Source: VRUE01 sp963819755
Lineage (GTDB): Bacteria > Actinomycetota > Thermoleophilia > Solirubrobacterales > 70-9
Assembly (NCBI GenBank): GCA_963819755.1
Contig: CAWFXB010000001.1
Coordinates: forward strand, 806,001-870,000
Direction of reading: 5' to 3'
DNA length: 64,000 bases
This document shows positions 61,527-64,000 of the stretch, in pieces (within the stretch, counting starts at the first letter, position 1; the number at the start of each line of letters is the position of its first letter). The translations under genes and the position numbers were made by a program. The notes below the pieces were generated by a model. It was given only the letters and a program-made list of their open reading frames with translations, ran no database searches and was not told the DNA's origin.

Positions 61527-64000
61527 ATGGGAAAGGGCGCACGCATACGGGCGGAACGACGTGAGTCGGCTTCGCCCTTCAAAGCCGAGCCAGACATACA
61601 GGACCTTGTCGAGGCGGTCGAGCAAGTTGCCGATGCCGAGGCATTCGTCTCTCTCGTGGAGCGCCGCCCCAGCCTATTCGGAGAGGAAATGGCTCGCTAT
61701 CTACGCGCGATGGCCGCGAACGAAGAGGTGGCGGCCTTTGTCTCGGTGTTCGTGCGGCTCGTCGACGGCGCTCGCACGGAGCCAGCCGGGGCCTGGGCCG
61801 AGTTTCAGAACGCCATGAATGAGTTTGATGAACGGGGACGCGAGCTCCAACCCGAGGTTGAGGAGATCGCGGAACTACTTGAAAGTGGCAAATACGACGA
61901 GGCGATTGCGCATGGAGAGGAGGTGCTCACTCGCGCGCTTGGACTCGGCCAGGGCTTCACGGTTGCTGTTGTTCACGAGCATCTCGCGACTGCCTATCGA
62001 CTGAGAAGGAGTGGCGATGTCGGCGAGAACACAGACAAGGCGATAGAGAACACCAGGGGTGCGATCGCCGGGACACCGGACCTTGAGCTCAGGGCCCCGA
62101 AACTGATGAACCTCGCTGTTCTTTTTTCGCTGCGAAAGAACGGCGATCCCGCCGAGAACTTCGAGCAGGGGGTGGCAATTCTTCGCGAAGTGCTTGAGCA
62201 GCTGAAAGGTAGCGATCTGCGAGACTTGCGCGCGACGGTCCAAATGAACCTTGCCCGCACTCTGCAGGTTCGCGAGCGCGGAGATCACCTCGAGAACCTT
62301 CGTGAGGCCCGCGACCTTTGCATTCAGTCGCTCCAATGGCGATCGCTCGGGCTCGATCCTTCCGACTGGGCACATAGCAAGATCAACCTCGGTGGCATTT
62401 ACAACGACCTCGTCCGGGCGGGGGAGGCCGATATCGCCAGGGCGGAAGGCGAGCTTCAGGATGTGATCGACGCTGGAGATCGCGTGAACGAGTCGTGGCT
62501 GATCGGCTTCGCCCACGCATCCCTCGGGGCCGTGCACCGCGAGCCGGCGGCACGCCTGGCCGAGGCAGAAGATCGAGAAGTGATCGGGCCGGGCACGCCT
62601 CCGCCTCCCTCGGAAGCAGAGGCGATCACCGCCTACCGCCGAGCGCTCGAGTTCCTGGGCCCACGCTCGTCACCGCGCGAGTGTCTGCACGCCGCCGGGC
62701 GCCTCGGACACATACTTGCCATGCGAGAAGAGTGGTCGGAATCCGCTGCGGCTTTCTCTACCGCCGTGAGCGCCGCCGAGTTCGGCTTCCACGCACGGCT
62801 TGAGACCGCCGATCGCGCCAGTGAGATCCAGCGGGTCGGAAATCTCGCTCGCTGGGCTGCCTTTGCCTTGGCACGAAGTGGCGACATTGAGGGTGCGGTC
62901 CTGGTGCTTGAGAATGGCCGCACGCGAGAGTTGCGTCGTCGCCTCGGTGCTGGTGTCGAGGAGGGACAACTCGAGCAATTGCCCGCTGAAGCGCTGGCTG
63001 ACTACAGGGAGGCGCTTGAGCAACTTTCGGGCGCCAGTCTCGGTCCTGACTCAGACGGCGCCGGGCGTCGGCTTCAGGAGGTTCTGCGCGCGATCCGGAT
63101 GCTGCCCGGCTTTGAGAACTTCGCGACCGGGGCTTCCCTCGCTGACATTGCCGCCGCCGTCGAGCCCGACTGGCCTCTGATCTACCTCGATCCGACGCCA
63201 TATGGGACTCTGATTCTCAGCGTCATCGACCGCGGCGGGAAGCTGATCTTCGAGGCTGATTTCCTAGATACACCCAGCAGTCACGACGTCCTCATGGCGC
63301 TCATGCTCGGCGATTTCCAGGAGCAATCACAACCAACCTCCTTTCTAGCTGCCGCCAGTAGCCGGCCGCGAGACGAGGAGCACTTCCATCGAGCGCTGGA
63401 GTACCTGACCTTGACCCTGGGCGAGTGGCTCGGAAGACCTCTCGCTTCCCGCCTCAAGGATCTCGTGGTACCGGGAGCGACGCTGGTTCCCTGCGGCCCG
63501 ATCTCGCTGGCGCCACTGCACGCGCTCCGTTGGCAAACAGGCGAGGTCAGTGTTTGCCTCCTCGATCTCTTTGACCTCAGGGATGCATCCTCGGCGACTT
63601 TGCATGCTGCGTGCATAGATCGAGTTCGAGAGCGAGAGGGTACAGAGCCGACGCTGGTTGCGATCGGTAACCCGGATCTGGGTGACCCGGAAGGCGATCT
63701 GCCGGCAGCCGAGGCGGAGGTGAAAGAGATAGTCCGGCATTTCGCCCCAAAGCAGGCCCGATGCGCAACCCGGGACGCCGCCACCGCTAAGTTCCTCGCC
63801 GCAGCCGCACCCGCCGCGACGCACGTGCATCTCGCCTGTCATGGAGAGAGCAGCATCTTCCCGGAGGAGGAGGCGAAGGTTTTTCTTGCTGATGCTGAGC
63901 TCTCCGCGCCGGAGCTGGTGACCCTGGGCCTAGGGGCGAGGCTAACCGTGATCTCGGCCTGTGAGACAGCCGTCTTCGGCATTGCCCACCTTCCGGATGA
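61527..64000 (+). CDS. TPR-CHAT protein, N-terminal 824 codons
   Basis: The frame is open from the ATG at 61527 to the window edge. The N-terminus is basic (MGKGARIRAERRE). Residues about 100-560 form helical TPR-like repeats (for example ESGKYDEAIAHGEEVLTRAL, GDIEGAVLVLENGRTRELRRRL). A caspase-like CHAT domain follows with its catalytic pair visible: His772 in HLACHGES and Cys812 in ISACETAVFG. The C-terminus is missing. TPR-CHAT proteins are proteases in several bacterial immune or cell-death systems; here the substrate is unknown. Upstream is a VapBC pair; downstream context is out of view. Confidence 0.88.
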   Translation, partial: MGKGARIRAERRESASPFKAEPDIQDLVEAVEQVADAEAFVSLVERRPSLFGEEMARYLRAMAANEEVAAFVSVFVRLVDGARTEPAGAWAEFQNAMNEFDERGRELQPEVEEIAELLESGKYDEAIAHGEEVLTRALGLGQGFTVAVVHEHLATAYRLRRSGDVGENTDKAIENTRGAIAGTPDLELRAPKLMNLAVLFSLRKNGDPAENFEQGVAILREVLEQLKGSDLRDLRATVQMNLARTLQVRERGDHLENLREARDLCIQSLQWRSLGLDPSDWAHSKINLGGIYNDLVRAGEADIARAEGELQDVIDAGDRVNESWLIGFAHASLGAVHREPAARLAEAEDREVIGPGTPPPPSEAEAITAYRRALEFLGPRSSPRECLHAAGRLGHILAMREEWSESAAAFSTAVSAAEFGFHARLETADRASEIQRVGNLARWAAFALARSGDIEGAVLVLENGRTRELRRRLGAGVEEGQLEQLPAEALADYREALEQLSGASLGPDSDGAGRRLQEVLRAIRMLPGFENFATGASLADIAAAVEPDWPLIYLDPTPYGTLILSVIDRGGKLIFEADFLDTPSSHDVLMALMLGDFQEQSQPTSFLAAASSRPRDEEHFHRALEYLTLTLGEWLGRPLASRLKDLVVPGATLVPCGPISLAPLHALRWQTGEVSVCLLDLFDLRDASSATLHAACIDRVREREGTEPTLVAIGNPDLGDPEGDLPAAEAEVKEIVRHFAPKQARCATRDAATAKFLAAAAPAATHVHLACHGESSIFPEEEAKVFLADAELSAPELVTLGLGARLTVISACETAVFGIAHLPD

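Noticed and set aside
61527..64000. Type III-E CRISPR (Craspase-like) TPR-CHAT
   Set aside because: No CRISPR array, gRAMP/Cas7-11 or other cas gene is visible; the TPR-CHAT architecture alone is common.

Overview
The window is GC-rich, densely coded bacterial DNA. The protein families (short AraC and VOC proteins, an LtrA protein, EgtD, short-form HisG with HisZ, large cyclase/BTAD/NB-ARC regulators, secreted Cys-containing orphans, a TPR-CHAT protein) point to an actinobacterium, most likely class Thermoleophilia (Solirubrobacterales-like). That placement is inference from gene content; no alignment was run.

Layout. 1-9.2 kb is core translation: argC, pheT (with an apparent frameshift), pheS, a SpoU-type RNA methyltransferase, rplT, rpmI, infC and thrS on the minus strand, with wecB inserted on the plus strand between infC and rpmI. 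9.3-14.2 kb holds a large membrane protein, an AraC regulator, two small metabolic genes, tRNA-Val and zwf. 14.2-16.1 kb is a degraded 1.9 kb integrated element: a 44 bp duplication of the tRNA-Cys 3' end brackets a VapBC45-like toxin-antitoxin pair and a broken integrase. 17.7-23.5 kb is a tyrosine recombinase followed by a 4.8 kb segment bounded by perfect 19 bp inverted sites. The segment carries an SHMT-like PLP enzyme, a zinc dehydrogenase and, convergent to them, a STAND ATPase. 23.5-26.5 kb is an unrecognised membrane-associated gene pair. 26.7-34.4 kb mixes housekeeping-type genes with remnants (a multiply frameshifted helicase, pieces of a phosphoesterase and of murI). 34.5-43 kb is envelope and transport: PAP2 phosphatase, diacylglycerol kinase-like protein, UPF0104 protein, SulP transporter, holin/phosphodiesterase fusion, MBL hydrolase and small membrane proteins. 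43-51.7 kb has a reductase, a methyltransferase, a 1,196-residue cyclase/BTAD/NB-ARC protein, an FAD oxidase and a decayed monooxygenase, with dispersed tRNA 3'-end repeats.

51.7-59.7 kb is a histidine neighbourhood. A minus-strand operon starts with a 12-residue leader peptide containing three consecutive His codons and an intrinsic terminator directly before the first gene. It continues through a GNAT-like gene, an AstE/aspartoacylase-like hydrolase, hisZ, hisG, tRNA-His, hisS, egtD and a small unknown gene. A pyruvoyl-type histidine decarboxylase and an orphan Cap15-like two-TM/beta-barrel protein lie beside it. Histidine synthesis, charging, methylation toward ergothioneine and possibly decarboxylation are thus clustered, the first three apparently under His-dependent attenuation.

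59.9-64 kb has a small winged-helix protein, a VapBC pair with an operator-like palindrome, and the first 824 codons of a TPR-CHAT protein that runs off the window. The strongest leads are the recombinase-bounded segment, whose sites also supply the recombinase stop codon and Shine-Dalgarno-like bases, and the attenuator-led histidine operon containing a tRNA gene.
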